Of a stretch of DNA of 6,169 nucleotides, positions 1 to 5,918 are shown one piece after another (the first letter of the stretch is position 1; each line of letters begins with the position of its first letter). A program made the position numbers and the translations under genes. The stretch spans positions 1 to 6,169 of the forward strand of contig JAQTMJ010000052.1 of NCBI GenBank assembly GCA_028714395.1, in the 5' to 3' direction. The DNA is from Candidatus Iainarchaeum sp. GTDB lineage: Archaea > Micrarchaeota > Micrarchaeia > Anstonellales > Bilamarchaeaceae. Below the pieces are notes generated by a model, which saw nothing but the letters and a program-made list of their open reading frames with translations, had not been told where the DNA came from and made no database searches.

Positions 1-299
1 AGGAGGTAATAGGCGCGATATACAGGAACGCGACCGAGAAATCCGGATGGATAACCAATACCGGAAGGGGAGGTAACGCGAGCAACTGCCCTGTCACTCC
101 GGAAATAAGGGAATTGTGCCTGAAGGCGAGCAAAATGCTCGGCGAAGGCATATACGGAGTGGATTTGATGGAATCCGAGCACGGGATGGTGGTGCATGAG
201 GTGAACCACACCACCGAGTTCAGGAATTCCATAGCCACCACAGGGGTGGACATTCCGGGGAAGATGGTTGAGTATTTGATAGGAAGGGCTAAGAAATAG
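1..299 (+). CDS. lysX: LysX, alpha-aminoadipate--LysW ligase, C-terminal part (5' truncated by window edge)
   Basis: This is the last 99 residues of an ATP-grasp ligase that joins the carboxyl end of LysW to the amino group of alpha-aminoadipate, the committing step of LysW-protected lysine synthesis. The reading frame is open from the window edge (first full codon at base 3) to TAG at 297-299. Visible signatures are WITNTGRGG followed by NCPVT, then the metal-binding end of the ATP-grasp fold, with VDLMES followed by EVNHTTEF, and a TTGVDIPGK tail. From memory this matches Thermus LysX nearly position for position and fits LysX better than RimK or glutathione synthetase. It leads an apparent operon, 18 nt before lysY. 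A few relatives act on glutamate (ArgX) or on both substrates, and the part seen here does not decide between them. LysW should lie upstream, outside the window. Confidence 0.9.
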   Translation, partial: EVIGAIYRNATEKSGWITNTGRGGNASNCPVTPEIRELCLKASKMLGEGIYGVDLMESEHGMVVHEVNHTTEFRNSIATTGVDIPGKMVEYLIGRAKK

Positions 300-303
300 A
301 TTC

Positions 304-314
304 AGGAAGGCGAT
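304..314 (+). promoter_or_regulatory. Ribosome binding site of lysY
   Basis: The stretch AGGAAGGCGAT sits just before the ATG at 318 and resembles the archaeal GGAGGTGAT complement of the 16S rRNA tail. It lies in the 18-nt gap after the lysX stop codon and supports the ATG at 318 as the lysY start. Confidence 0.45.
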
Positions 315-317
315 TTT

Positions 318-1367
318 ATGGTGAAGAAGGTTTCCATAGTTGGCGCATCCGGATACACGGGCGGGGAATTGCTCAGGTGGACGCTCATCCATCCGGAAAT
401 GGAGGTGTGCCAGATTACTTCGGAGAGGTTCGCAGGGCAGCAGGCGCACAAGCTCAATCCGAATCTGAGGGGATTCACCAAGCTTGAGTTCACTTCTGTG
501 AAGAACCTGAGCACTGATGTGGACGCGGTGTTTTTGTGCACTCCGCACCAGAAGGCTGCGCCCTATGTTTCGCAATTCTGGGAAATCGGGGCCAAGATAA
601 TTGATTTGTCCGCGGATTTCAGGATCCACGATAAGGAGGTATATGCAAAGTATTACGGCGAGCACCAGAACCCCGGGCTTCTGGAAAAAGCGGTTTACGG
701 GATTCCGGAATTGCACAGGGAAGAGATAAAGAAGGCGAAGCTCGTTGCCTGCGGAGGATGCCTTGCGACTTCCATAATACTGGGGCTTGCGCCGCTGGTG
801 AAGAACAAGCTCATAAGGACTGATGGGATAATAGCGGATTCAAAAATCGGCTCCTCGGCGAACGGCGCCGCGTTCGATATTTCCACCCACCATCCGGAAA
901 GGAGCGGGACCGTGCGCTCCTACAAGCCCCACGGCCACAGGCACACTGCGGAAATAGAGCAGGAGCTTTCGGCCATAAGCGGAGGCCCGGTTTCTGTTGG
1001 AATGACGCCGCACGCGATAGAGATGGTGCGCGGAATAATGTCCACCATCCATGCCTCGCTTTCAGGAAAAACTGCGGACGTGGACGTGTGGAAGGCCTAC
1101 CGGAGCTTCTATGCGGGTTCGCCGTTCGTGAGATTGGTGAAGGACCAGAACACGCTCTACAGGTATCCTGAGCCCAAGCCGGTAATCGGGAGCAACTTTG
1201 CTGATATAGGTTTCGAGCTGGACCAGGAGAAGAACCGCATAATAGTGATGAGCACTATTGATAACCTGGTGAAGGGAAGCGGCGGGCAGGCTATTCAGTG
1301 CTTCAACCTGATGTTCGGGCTTGACGAGAAGACCGGCTTGTGGCAGCCCGGATTCCATCCGATGTGA
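318..1367 (+). CDS. lysY: LysY, LysW-aminoadipate semialdehyde dehydrogenase (ArgC family)
   Basis: This 349-residue cytoplasmic enzyme reduces LysW-gamma-aminoadipyl phosphate to the semialdehyde with NADPH, the third LysW-bound step. It is the LysW-pathway counterpart of ArgC. The N-terminal Rossmann domain opens with GASGYTGGEL (residues 9-18). The presumed catalytic cysteine is Cys148 in CGGCLAT (145-151), where ArgC proteins usually read PGC-x-AT, so the proline is replaced by glycine and there is an extra Cys145. HGHRH (205-209) fits the conserved histidine region. NLVKGSGGQAIQ (316-327) is the C-terminal NADP/substrate signature. Length is normal for the family and the frame is intact. 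It starts 18 nt after lysX and ends 4 nt before lysZ, and that context makes LysY far more likely than a stand-alone ArgC. A dual role in LysW-glutamate reduction for ornithine is possible. Confidence 0.93.
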   Translation: MVKKVSIVGASGYTGGELLRWTLIHPEMEVCQITSERFAGQQAHKLNPNLRGFTKLEFTSVKNLSTDVDAVFLCTPHQKAAPYVSQFWEIGAKIIDLSADFRIHDKEVYAKYYGEHQNPGLLEKAVYGIPELHREEIKKAKLVACGGCLATSIILGLAPLVKNKLIRTDGIIADSKIGSSANGAAFDISTHHPERSGTVRSYKPHGHRHTAEIEQELSAISGGPVSVGMTPHAIEMVRGIMSTIHASLSGKTADVDVWKAYRSFYAGSPFVRLVKDQNTLYRYPEPKPVIGSNFADIGFELDQEKNRIIVMSTIDNLVKGSGGQAIQCFNLMFGLDEKTGLWQPGFHPM

Positions 1368-1371
1368 TGCT

Positions 1372-2163
1372 ATGATGGTGCTCAAGATCGGGGGAAGCAT
1401 GGCGGACAGGGCCGAGGAGCTTGCTGATGACATAAGCGGGCTTGCGAACGAGAAGATTGTAATCGTGCATGGAGGCGGACCGCAGGTCACGAAGCTGGAG
1501 AAGGCGCTCGGAAGGGAGCCTAAGTATATCATTTCAAAGGAGGGATTCAAGTCCAGGCACACTGATGCAGAAACGATGGAGAATTTCGTCATGGCTGTGG
1601 GAGGCGGAGTGAATGCTTCCCTGGTGCGCATGCTCAGGAAGCACAATGTGAATGCGGTGGGCGTGTGCGGCGCAAGCGGCATAGTGCTTGCGAAGAGAAA
1701 AATGCTCGTGGGAGTGGAAAACGGGAAGGAGCGCATCATCAGGGACGATTACTCTGGGAAGATAAGGAAAATTGAACCAGGGGCGCTTTCCGCGCTGCTT
1801 GGGGCTGGATTCGTGCCTGTGGTTGCTCCCATAGCGCTGGGCGAGGAATTCGAGGCGCTCAACGTGGACGGGGACAGGGCTGCGGCCGCGATTGCAGGTG
1901 CACTGGGCGCTGAGAGGCTCATCCTGTTCACTGATGTTGAAGGGTTCTTTATGAACTTTCCCAATGATTTGGTCCGGAATGCGAAGCAGGGCCAGATTGC
2001 GGAATTCCAGAAAAGCGCCAACGCGGGAATGAAGAGGAAGCTTGTGGCTGCGGACGAGGCGCTTGCAAACGGAGTGAAGGAAGTGATAATGTGCTCAGGG
2101 CTGAAGGAAAAACCGGTGAGCTCTGCACTTTCGGGAGGAGGGACACACTTCACTAAGCAGTAA
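1372..2163 (+). CDS. lysZ: LysZ, LysW-aminoadipate kinase (ArgB-like amino acid kinase)
   Basis: This 263-residue amino acid kinase phosphorylates the side-chain carboxyl of LysW-bound alpha-aminoadipate with ATP, making the acyl phosphate used by LysY. Family marks are VLKIGGS with Lys5, HGGGPQ (33-38), the substrate segment FKSRHTD (59-65), NVDGDRAAAAIAG from residue 164, FTDVEG near 187, and GMKRKLVAADEAL near the C-terminus. A run rich in Lys and Arg (about 108-133) could help bind the acidic carrier LysW; that is inference. The frame is open further 5' but that part overlaps lysY. ATG 1372 puts the catalytic-region lysine at position 5, as I recall for Thermus LysZ. A second ATG follows directly at 1375. 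GTGAT at 1364-1368 is a weak Shine-Dalgarno. Length fits the family, and the neighbours favour LysZ over N-acetylglutamate kinase. Confidence 0.93.
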   Translation: MMVLKIGGSMADRAEELADDISGLANEKIVIVHGGGPQVTKLEKALGREPKYIISKEGFKSRHTDAETMENFVMAVGGGVNASLVRMLRKHNVNAVGVCGASGIVLAKRKMLVGVENGKERIIRDDYSGKIRKIEPGALSALLGAGFVPVVAPIALGEEFEALNVDGDRAAAAIAGALGAERLILFTDVEGFFMNFPNDLVRNAKQGQIAEFQKSANAGMKRKLVAADEALANGVKEVIMCSGLKEKPVSSALSGGGTHFTKQ

Positions 2164-2178
2164 AAATAAAAACGGACG
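2161..2178 (+). promoter_or_regulatory. A-rich lysZ-lysJ spacer, weak candidate for an internal TATA element
   Basis: After the lysZ stop the spacer reads TAAAAATAAAAACG, strikingly A-rich against its GC-rich surroundings. It resembles a loose archaeal TATA box. If it works as one, transcription would begin about 25 nt downstream, near the second in-frame ATG of lysJ at 2191, giving a nearly leaderless message. It may equally be an unstructured spacer that eases ribosome loading. No clear BRE was identified. Confidence 0.2.
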
Positions 2179-3354
2179 ATGGATGATTGCATGGATACGA
2201 AGGAGATTTTCGAGCTTGAACAGAAGTACGAGATGAACCTCTACACCAAGAGGGGAATCGCGCTCGCATCTGGGGAAGGGGAATTTGTATGGGACAGCGA
2301 GGGAAAAAAGTACATTGATTGCACCACCGGAGTAGGAGTTGCGATACTCGGGCATAGGCATCCTGCGGTGGTGGAAGCCATAACCAGGCAGGTGAACAGG
2401 CTGATGACCTGCTACGAGCCGTTCTACAATGAGGAGAGAGGGAAGCTCGAGAAAAAGCTCGTGGAGCTTTACGGAGGGGGCGCGAAAGTGATGCTTTCAA
2501 ACAGCGGAACAGAATCTGTGGAAGCCGCGCTCAAGCTCGCAAGAAGGCACACCAAAAGGAAGGGGTTCGTGGCTGCGATGAACGCTTTCCACGGGAGAAG
2601 CTCCGGCGCGCTCTCGCTCACGTTCAAGGAGAAGTACAGGGCGCCTTTCGAGCCGCTCCTGGGACCGGTCACAAGGACCAGGTACAATGATGTGGAAGGG
2701 CTCAAGAGCGCGGTAACCCAGGAGACTGCCGCGCTGTTCCTGGAGCCCGTGCAGGGGGAAGGGGGAATAAGGCCGGCCACTGTTGAGTTCATGAAGGCTG
2801 CGAGGGACGTGTGCACGGACAAGGGGGCGCTGCTCGTATTTGACGAGGTGCAGACAGGGTGCGGAAGGACAGGGAAGTTCTTCGCTTTTGAGCACTTCGG
2901 GGTGAGGCCGGACGCGGTGTGCCTTGCAAAGGGGCTCGGGGGAGGGGTTCCCATAGGGGCGACAATTGCAAGGGAGGAAGTATGCACGTATACGCCGCTT
3001 GAGCACGGGAGCACCTTTGGGGGGAATCCGCTGGCTGCGGCTGCTGCCAATGCGGTACTGGAAACGATTGAGAAGGACAGGCTTTTGGAGAAGGTTTCAA
3101 ATGATGGGACTTACTTTTTGGGAAAGCTGAAATCGCTTTCATCAAAATCCGAATTCAGGGAAGCAAGGGGCATGGGGCTGCTGCTTGGAGTGGAGCTCAA
3201 GGTGCCTGCAAAGGAAAAGCTGGCGCTGCTTATACAGAAAGGGGTGCTCGCGCTTCCTGCAGGAGAGCAGGTGGTCAGGTTCCTGCCTCCTTACATCATT
3301 TCCAGGGGCTCTTTGGACAGGGTGGCTGAAATAATGGGCGAGGTAGTGGCATGA
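2179..3354 (+). CDS. lysJ: LysJ, LysW-aminoadipate semialdehyde transaminase (class III PLP aminotransferase)
   Basis: This 391-residue PLP enzyme transfers an amino group, normally from glutamate, to LysW-bound aminoadipate semialdehyde and so forms LysW-lysine. It belongs to the acetylornithine aminotransferase (ArgD) family. Visible motifs in order are SNSGTES (107-113), FHGR (137-140), EPVQGEGGIRPAT (189-201), DEVQTGCGRTG (222-232) with Asp222 contacting the PLP ring nitrogen, LAKGLGGGVPIG with the Schiff-base Lys251, and HGSTFGGNP (276-284). From memory it aligns well with Thermus LysJ throughout, with a slightly shorter N-terminus. The start is uncertain. ATG 2179 has no Shine-Dalgarno, while ATG 2191 (giving 387 residues) follows a weak GGATGAT and both precede the conserved region. 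The stop overlaps the lysK start as ATGA. The neighbours identify it as LysJ; activity on LysW-glutamate semialdehyde is possible too. Confidence 0.93.
   Translation: MDDCMDTKEIFELEQKYEMNLYTKRGIALASGEGEFVWDSEGKKYIDCTTGVGVAILGHRHPAVVEAITRQVNRLMTCYEPFYNEERGKLEKKLVELYGGGAKVMLSNSGTESVEAALKLARRHTKRKGFVAAMNAFHGRSSGALSLTFKEKYRAPFEPLLGPVTRTRYNDVEGLKSAVTQETAALFLEPVQGEGGIRPATVEFMKAARDVCTDKGALLVFDEVQTGCGRTGKFFAFEHFGVRPDAVCLAKGLGGGVPIGATIAREEVCTYTPLEHGSTFGGNPLAAAAANAVLETIEKDRLLEKVSNDGTYFLGKLKSLSSKSEFREARGMGLLLGVELKVPAKEKLALLIQKGVLALPAGEQVVRFLPPYIISRGSLDRVAEIMGEVVA
3340..3344 (+). promoter_or_regulatory. Ribosome binding site of lysK inside the end of lysJ
   Basis: GAGGT lies 6 nt before the lysK ATG at 3351, within the last codons of lysJ. 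Together with the ATGA stop/start overlap it fixes the lysK start and points to translational coupling of the two genes. Confidence 0.6.
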
Positions 3355-4406
3355 ACAGGGTGGAGTTCCTGGACGCGCTGGTGCGCACTCCGAGCCCTTC
3401 GGGGCATGAAAGGAAGGTTGCCGAGCTTTGCGTTTCCTATTTGAAGCAGTTTTCATTTGAAAACGCGTGGATTGACGAGGTTGGGAATGCTGTTGCCACC
3501 AACTACAGGCACGAGAAGGGGATGCGCCCGGACCTTTTGCTTTTCGGGCACACGGACACCATAGCTGTGCCCATGGAATACAGGAGGGAGAGCGATCGGA
3601 TTTTTGGAAGGGGCGCTGTGGACGCGAAATCCCCGCTTGCAACTCTGCTCACTGCTGCGGGAGAGCAGCAGGTTCAGTACAAGGTGATGGTCGCAGGAGT
3701 TACCGAGGAAGAGATAACCACTTCAGTGGGAATAAGGCATTTGCTCGAGCACGCGAAGCCGAAAATGGCCATAAACGGCGAGCCTTCAAATACGAACGGG
3801 GTAACCGTCGCGTACAAGGGCAGGATGATGGTAGAGTGCAGGACCCATGGAAAGGCGACGCACGCAGGGATGAAGTCCGAGAATCCAATAGAAAGGACGT
3901 TTGAATATTACAGTCGCTTGAGGGCTGAATTCCCCCCGCACAAGAGGAATTTTGATAATGTGATAATGAATGTGACGCACATAAGCGCGGGCTCGCACGA
4001 GACGCTGAATGTGGTCCCTGAGACGCTGGATTTTGACATTGACATAAGGATTCCACCTTCCATAACGAATTCAGAAGTTGCGAACACGCTGAGGAGGCTC
4101 GCGCCTGCGAACGTGGAAATCAAAATCCACGAGAGTTTGCCGGGAGTGGAAACCAGCGCGAACCATCCATTGTGCAGGGCCATGGTGGGCGCGATAAGGG
4201 AATCCGGGCTCCATCCGCGCTATGTGCGGAAGTCAGGGAGCGCGGACATGAACATAACCATGCATGCAGGGGTGCCAACGGTTGCTTACGGGCCTGGAGA
4301 TTCTTCCCTGGACCATACGCCAAATGAATTCGTGCTCATAAAGGATTACGAGAAGGCGATTGAGATAGTGAAGAGAGCAATGGTGGAGCTGGGGAAGTCG
4401 TTTTAG
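3351..4406 (+). CDS. lysK: LysK, LysW-lysine hydrolase (M20 family metallopeptidase)
   Basis: This 351-residue cytoplasmic zinc (or cobalt) hydrolase cuts the isopeptide bond between LysW and lysine, giving free lysine and recycling the carrier. It is the last pathway step and the counterpart of ArgE/DapE. All M20 metal-site elements are visible: GHTDT (66-70) with His67 and Asp69, GRGAVDAKSPL with bridging Asp91, the EEE run with general base Glu119 and ligand Glu120, NGEPSN with Glu144, and SLDHTPNEF with His322. THGKATHAG (165-173) begins the lid/dimerisation domain, which runs to roughly residue 270, and KSGSADMN (294-301) belongs to the returning catalytic domain. The length is normal and the frame intact. 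The ATG overlaps the lysJ stop by 4 nt, and GAGGT at 3340-3344 serves as ribosome site. It ends the operon. Release of LysW-bound ornithine is a plausible second activity. Confidence 0.93.
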   Translation: MNRVEFLDALVRTPSPSGHERKVAELCVSYLKQFSFENAWIDEVGNAVATNYRHEKGMRPDLLLFGHTDTIAVPMEYRRESDRIFGRGAVDAKSPLATLLTAAGEQQVQYKVMVAGVTEEEITTSVGIRHLLEHAKPKMAINGEPSNTNGVTVAYKGRMMVECRTHGKATHAGMKSENPIERTFEYYSRLRAEFPPHKRNFDNVIMNVTHISAGSHETLNVVPETLDFDIDIRIPPSITNSEVANTLRRLAPANVEIKIHESLPGVETSANHPLCRAMVGAIRESGLHPRYVRKSGSADMNITMHAGVPTVAYGPGDSSLDHTPNEFVLIKDYEKAIEIVKRAMVELGKSF

Positions 4407-4411
4407 TTATT
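4401..4411 (+). terminator. Possible oligo-T terminator after lysK
   Basis: TTTTAGTTATT spans the lysK stop codon and is one of the few T-rich runs on this strand; ATTATTTTCT follows at 4431-4440 inside the opposing gene. Archaeal polymerase can terminate at such T-runs without a hairpin. No convincing stem-loop is present in the 11-nt gap, so this is only a candidate. Confidence 0.2.
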
Positions 4412-4417
4412 CCGGAT

Positions 4418-5407
4418 TCAGAAGAGGGAAATTATTTTCTCCACCATCTCGCTGGTCTTTGCGCTTCCCCCTACGTCTTTTGTCTTTATCCCGAGCTCGT
4501 AGCATTTTTTTACCGCTGAGGAAAGCTTATCCGCGGCCTTCTTTTCCCCTATGTGCTCAAGCATCATTGCTGTGGAAAGCAGCATCCCGGTGGGGTTCAC
4601 TACGTCCATGTTAGTGTATTTGGGAGCAGAGCCGTGCACAGGCTCGAAAAGCGCGTATTTATCACCGTAATTGGCAGAGGGAGCGACGCCCAGGCCGCCT
4701 ATGAGGGCCGAAGCCTCGTCTGAAAGTATGTCCCCAAAGAGGTTGGTTGTAACTATGACCTGGAATTCCTGCGGGTTCTTCACAAGGCGCATCGCTACGG
4801 AATCCACAATCGCATCCTCGCACCCTATTTCAGGAAATTCTTTCGCTACGTTGCGCGCTAGTTCCAGGAAGAAGCCGTCGCTGATTCTAAGGACGTTGGC
4901 CTTGTGCACTATGGTTACTTTCTGGAATTTCTTCTTCCTCGCGTATTCAAATGCGAAACGGACGATTCGTTCGCTTCCCTTTTTCGTGATTACGCGCGTC
5001 GCGTATGCAGCGTCTCCTTCCCTCTTTTCCAGCCCGCTGTACATCCCTTCTGTGTTCTCGCGCACTATTGCAAAATTTAGAGCAGAATAGGGAACCGGGA
5101 CGTTTGGAAGCGAGACAAATGGGCGCAGATTTGCGTACAAATCCAGCTCCTTCCTGAGCGCTACTATTGCGCTCTTGTAATTGAGTATGTTTGGGGGCGA
5201 AGTGACTGCGCAGAAGAGAATAGCATCGCACTTTTTAGCTGAGTCTATAGTTTCCTGAGGCAATGGGCTGCCTGTCTTCTGGAACGTGGCAAATCCTGCT
5301 TCGCCGCGCACCCATTCCACTTTTGCGAGCGAATCTACTGCACTCTTCGCATGGGCTATGAGCTCCGGCCCTACTCCGTCCCCTTCAATGTAAAGGATTT
5401 TCTTCAT
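4418..5407 (-). CDS. hicd: Homoisocitrate dehydrogenase-like beta-decarboxylating dehydrogenase
   Basis: This 329-residue cytoplasmic enzyme most likely oxidises and decarboxylates homoisocitrate to 2-oxoadipate. Family marks are IEGDGVGPE (7-15), TSPPN (69-73), LRKELDLYANLRP (84-96) with substrate arginines Arg85 and Arg95, VRENTEGMYSG (115-125) with Arg116 and Tyr123, Lys169, Asp202, GDILSD with Asp226 and Asp230, and HGSAPKY (258-264). It aligns closely, from memory, with Thermus homoisocitrate dehydrogenase, including the TSP and NTEG stretches. Val82 occupies the place of Thermus Arg85, and Lys263, Tyr264 and Val270 match NADP-type isocitrate dehydrogenase. The start is ATG 5407 because AGGTG lies 6 nt upstream; GTG 5416, abutting the previous stop, would add three residues but sits in that ribosome site. 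Its isomerase neighbours and the lys operon favour this role, but isocitrate or isopropylmalate cannot be excluded as substrate. Confidence 0.85.
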   Translation of the reverse strand: MKKILYIEGDGVGPELIAHAKSAVDSLAKVEWVRGEAGFATFQKTGSPLPQETIDSAKKCDAILFCAVTSPPNILNYKSAIVALRKELDLYANLRPFVSLPNVPVPYSALNFAIVRENTEGMYSGLEKREGDAAYATRVITKKGSERIVRFAFEYARKKKFQKVTIVHKANVLRISDGFFLELARNVAKEFPEIGCEDAIVDSVAMRLVKNPQEFQVIVTTNLFGDILSDEASALIGGLGVAPSANYGDKYALFEPVHGSAPKYTNMDVVNPTGMLLSTAMMLEHIGEKKAADKLSSAVKKCYELGIKTKDVGGSAKTSEMVEKIISLF

Positions 5408-5413
5408 CTTATG

Positions 5414-5418
5414 CACCT
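5414..5418 (-). promoter_or_regulatory. Ribosome binding site of the dehydrogenase, overlapping the upstream stop codon
   Basis: On the minus strand AGGTG shares its AG with the TAG stop of the isomerase small subunit and sits 6 nt before ATG 5407. It selects ATG 5407 over the in-frame GTG at 5416 and implies that a terminating ribosome can reinitiate directly. Confidence 0.65.
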
Positions 5419-5908
5419 AAAGCTGTTCAAGCTCTTCTATTCTGTGCTTCTTGAGGAATTCAAGTATCCCGCCATACTTCCTGAGTTTCAGGAGCATGGG
5501 CGAAAGCCCTGCCTTTGCCCTTTCACCAGTTGTGATGTTGAGTATTTCGTTTGCTTCGAGCTTTAGCTGGTGCTGCTCGGCCACGCGCGAAAGGAATTTC
5601 TCATCAGCGGTTATCAGGAGCAGGCCGTTGTTTATCCCGTTGCGGTAGAATATGCGCGCGAATGAAGGCGCGATTATCGCATCAATACCGCACTCCTTGA
5701 GCGCGGTTACTGCTGTTTCGCGCGAGGAGCCGCATCCGAAATTCCTGCCCGCAACAATGAAATCGCCCTTCTTCACGTCCTTTGCGAATTCCGGCCTGTG
5801 CTCTATGAACGCTATTTTCGCAAGCTCCTTTCTATCCGTGGTCATGTTGTACCTGCCAGGGGTTATCAAATCGGTGTTTATCGAGTTTCCGAATTTCCAT
5901 ATGTGCAT
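5417..5908 (-). CDS. lysU: Homoaconitase / 3-isopropylmalate isomerase family small subunit
   Basis: This 163-residue protein is the swivel (small) subunit of a two-part aconitase-family isomerase. With the large subunit encoded just upstream it should convert homocitrate to homoisocitrate through homoaconitate. Visible marks are NTDLITPGRY (11-20), the specificity loop with YNMT (20-23), AGRNFGCGSSRE (53-64) whose Ser-Ser-Arg element binds substrate, and FARIFYRNGINNGL (83-96 region). The length is normal for the family (about 160-170 residues). The open frame extends 49 codons further 5', but that part overlaps the large-subunit gene; ATG 5908 has AGGTG 5 nt upstream and begins exactly at the conserved MHIWKFG. 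Homoaconitase is inferred from the dehydrogenase and lys neighbours; the fold alone also fits isopropylmalate isomerase (LeuD). The symbol follows Thermus usage. Confidence 0.85.
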   Translation of the reverse strand: MHIWKFGNSINTDLITPGRYNMTTDRKELAKIAFIEHRPEFAKDVKKGDFIVAGRNFGCGSSRETAVTALKECGIDAIIAPSFARIFYRNGINNGLLLITADEKFLSRVAEQHQLKLEANEILNITTGERAKAGLSPMLLKLRKYGGILEFLKKHRIEELEQL

Positions 5909-5913
5909 CAGAC

Positions 5914-5918
5914 CACCT
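5914..5918 (-). promoter_or_regulatory. Ribosome binding site of the isomerase small subunit, overlapping the upstream stop codon
   Basis: AGGTG (followed by GT) shares its AG with the TAG stop of the large-subunit gene and sits 5 nt before ATG 5908. This repeats the TAGGTG arrangement at the next junction and fixes the small-subunit start. Confidence 0.65.

Noticed and set aside
1..10. Shine-Dalgarno-like AGGAGGTAAT at the left edge
   Set aside because: It lies inside the open lysX frame, and no start codon at suitable spacing opens a plausible gene.
300..317. Search for LysW or another small gene in the spacers
   Set aside because: The longest spacer is 18 nt, so none can hold the roughly 54-residue LysW, and no acidic EDWGE-type tail was seen in the frames read.
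1321..1371. N-terminal extension of lysZ by 17 codons
   Set aside because: It overlaps the end of lysY and precedes the natural MMVLKIGGS start; kinases of this family begin just before the KIGG motif.
1062..1739. Long minus-strand open frame of 225 codons opposite lysY and lysZ
   Set aside because: It spans two well-supported genes in antisense, shows no recognisable family, and is rich in Ser, Pro and Leu as expected from the codon bias of the opposite strand.
2469..3050. Long minus-strand open frames (also 2497-3006) opposite lysJ
   Set aside because: Antisense shadows of a strongly conserved aminotransferase; low-complexity Ser/Ala/Pro composition, no motifs and no separate ribosome site of note.
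4411..4416. TCCGGA palindrome in the convergent gap, considered as a terminator stem
   Set aside because: Six bases with no loop cannot form a useful hairpin, and the flanks do not extend the symmetry.
4671..5090. Plus-strand open frame of 139 codons opposite the dehydrogenase gene
   Set aside because: It lies entirely within a conserved dehydrogenase read on the other strand, and its Ser/Arg-rich translation resembles no family.
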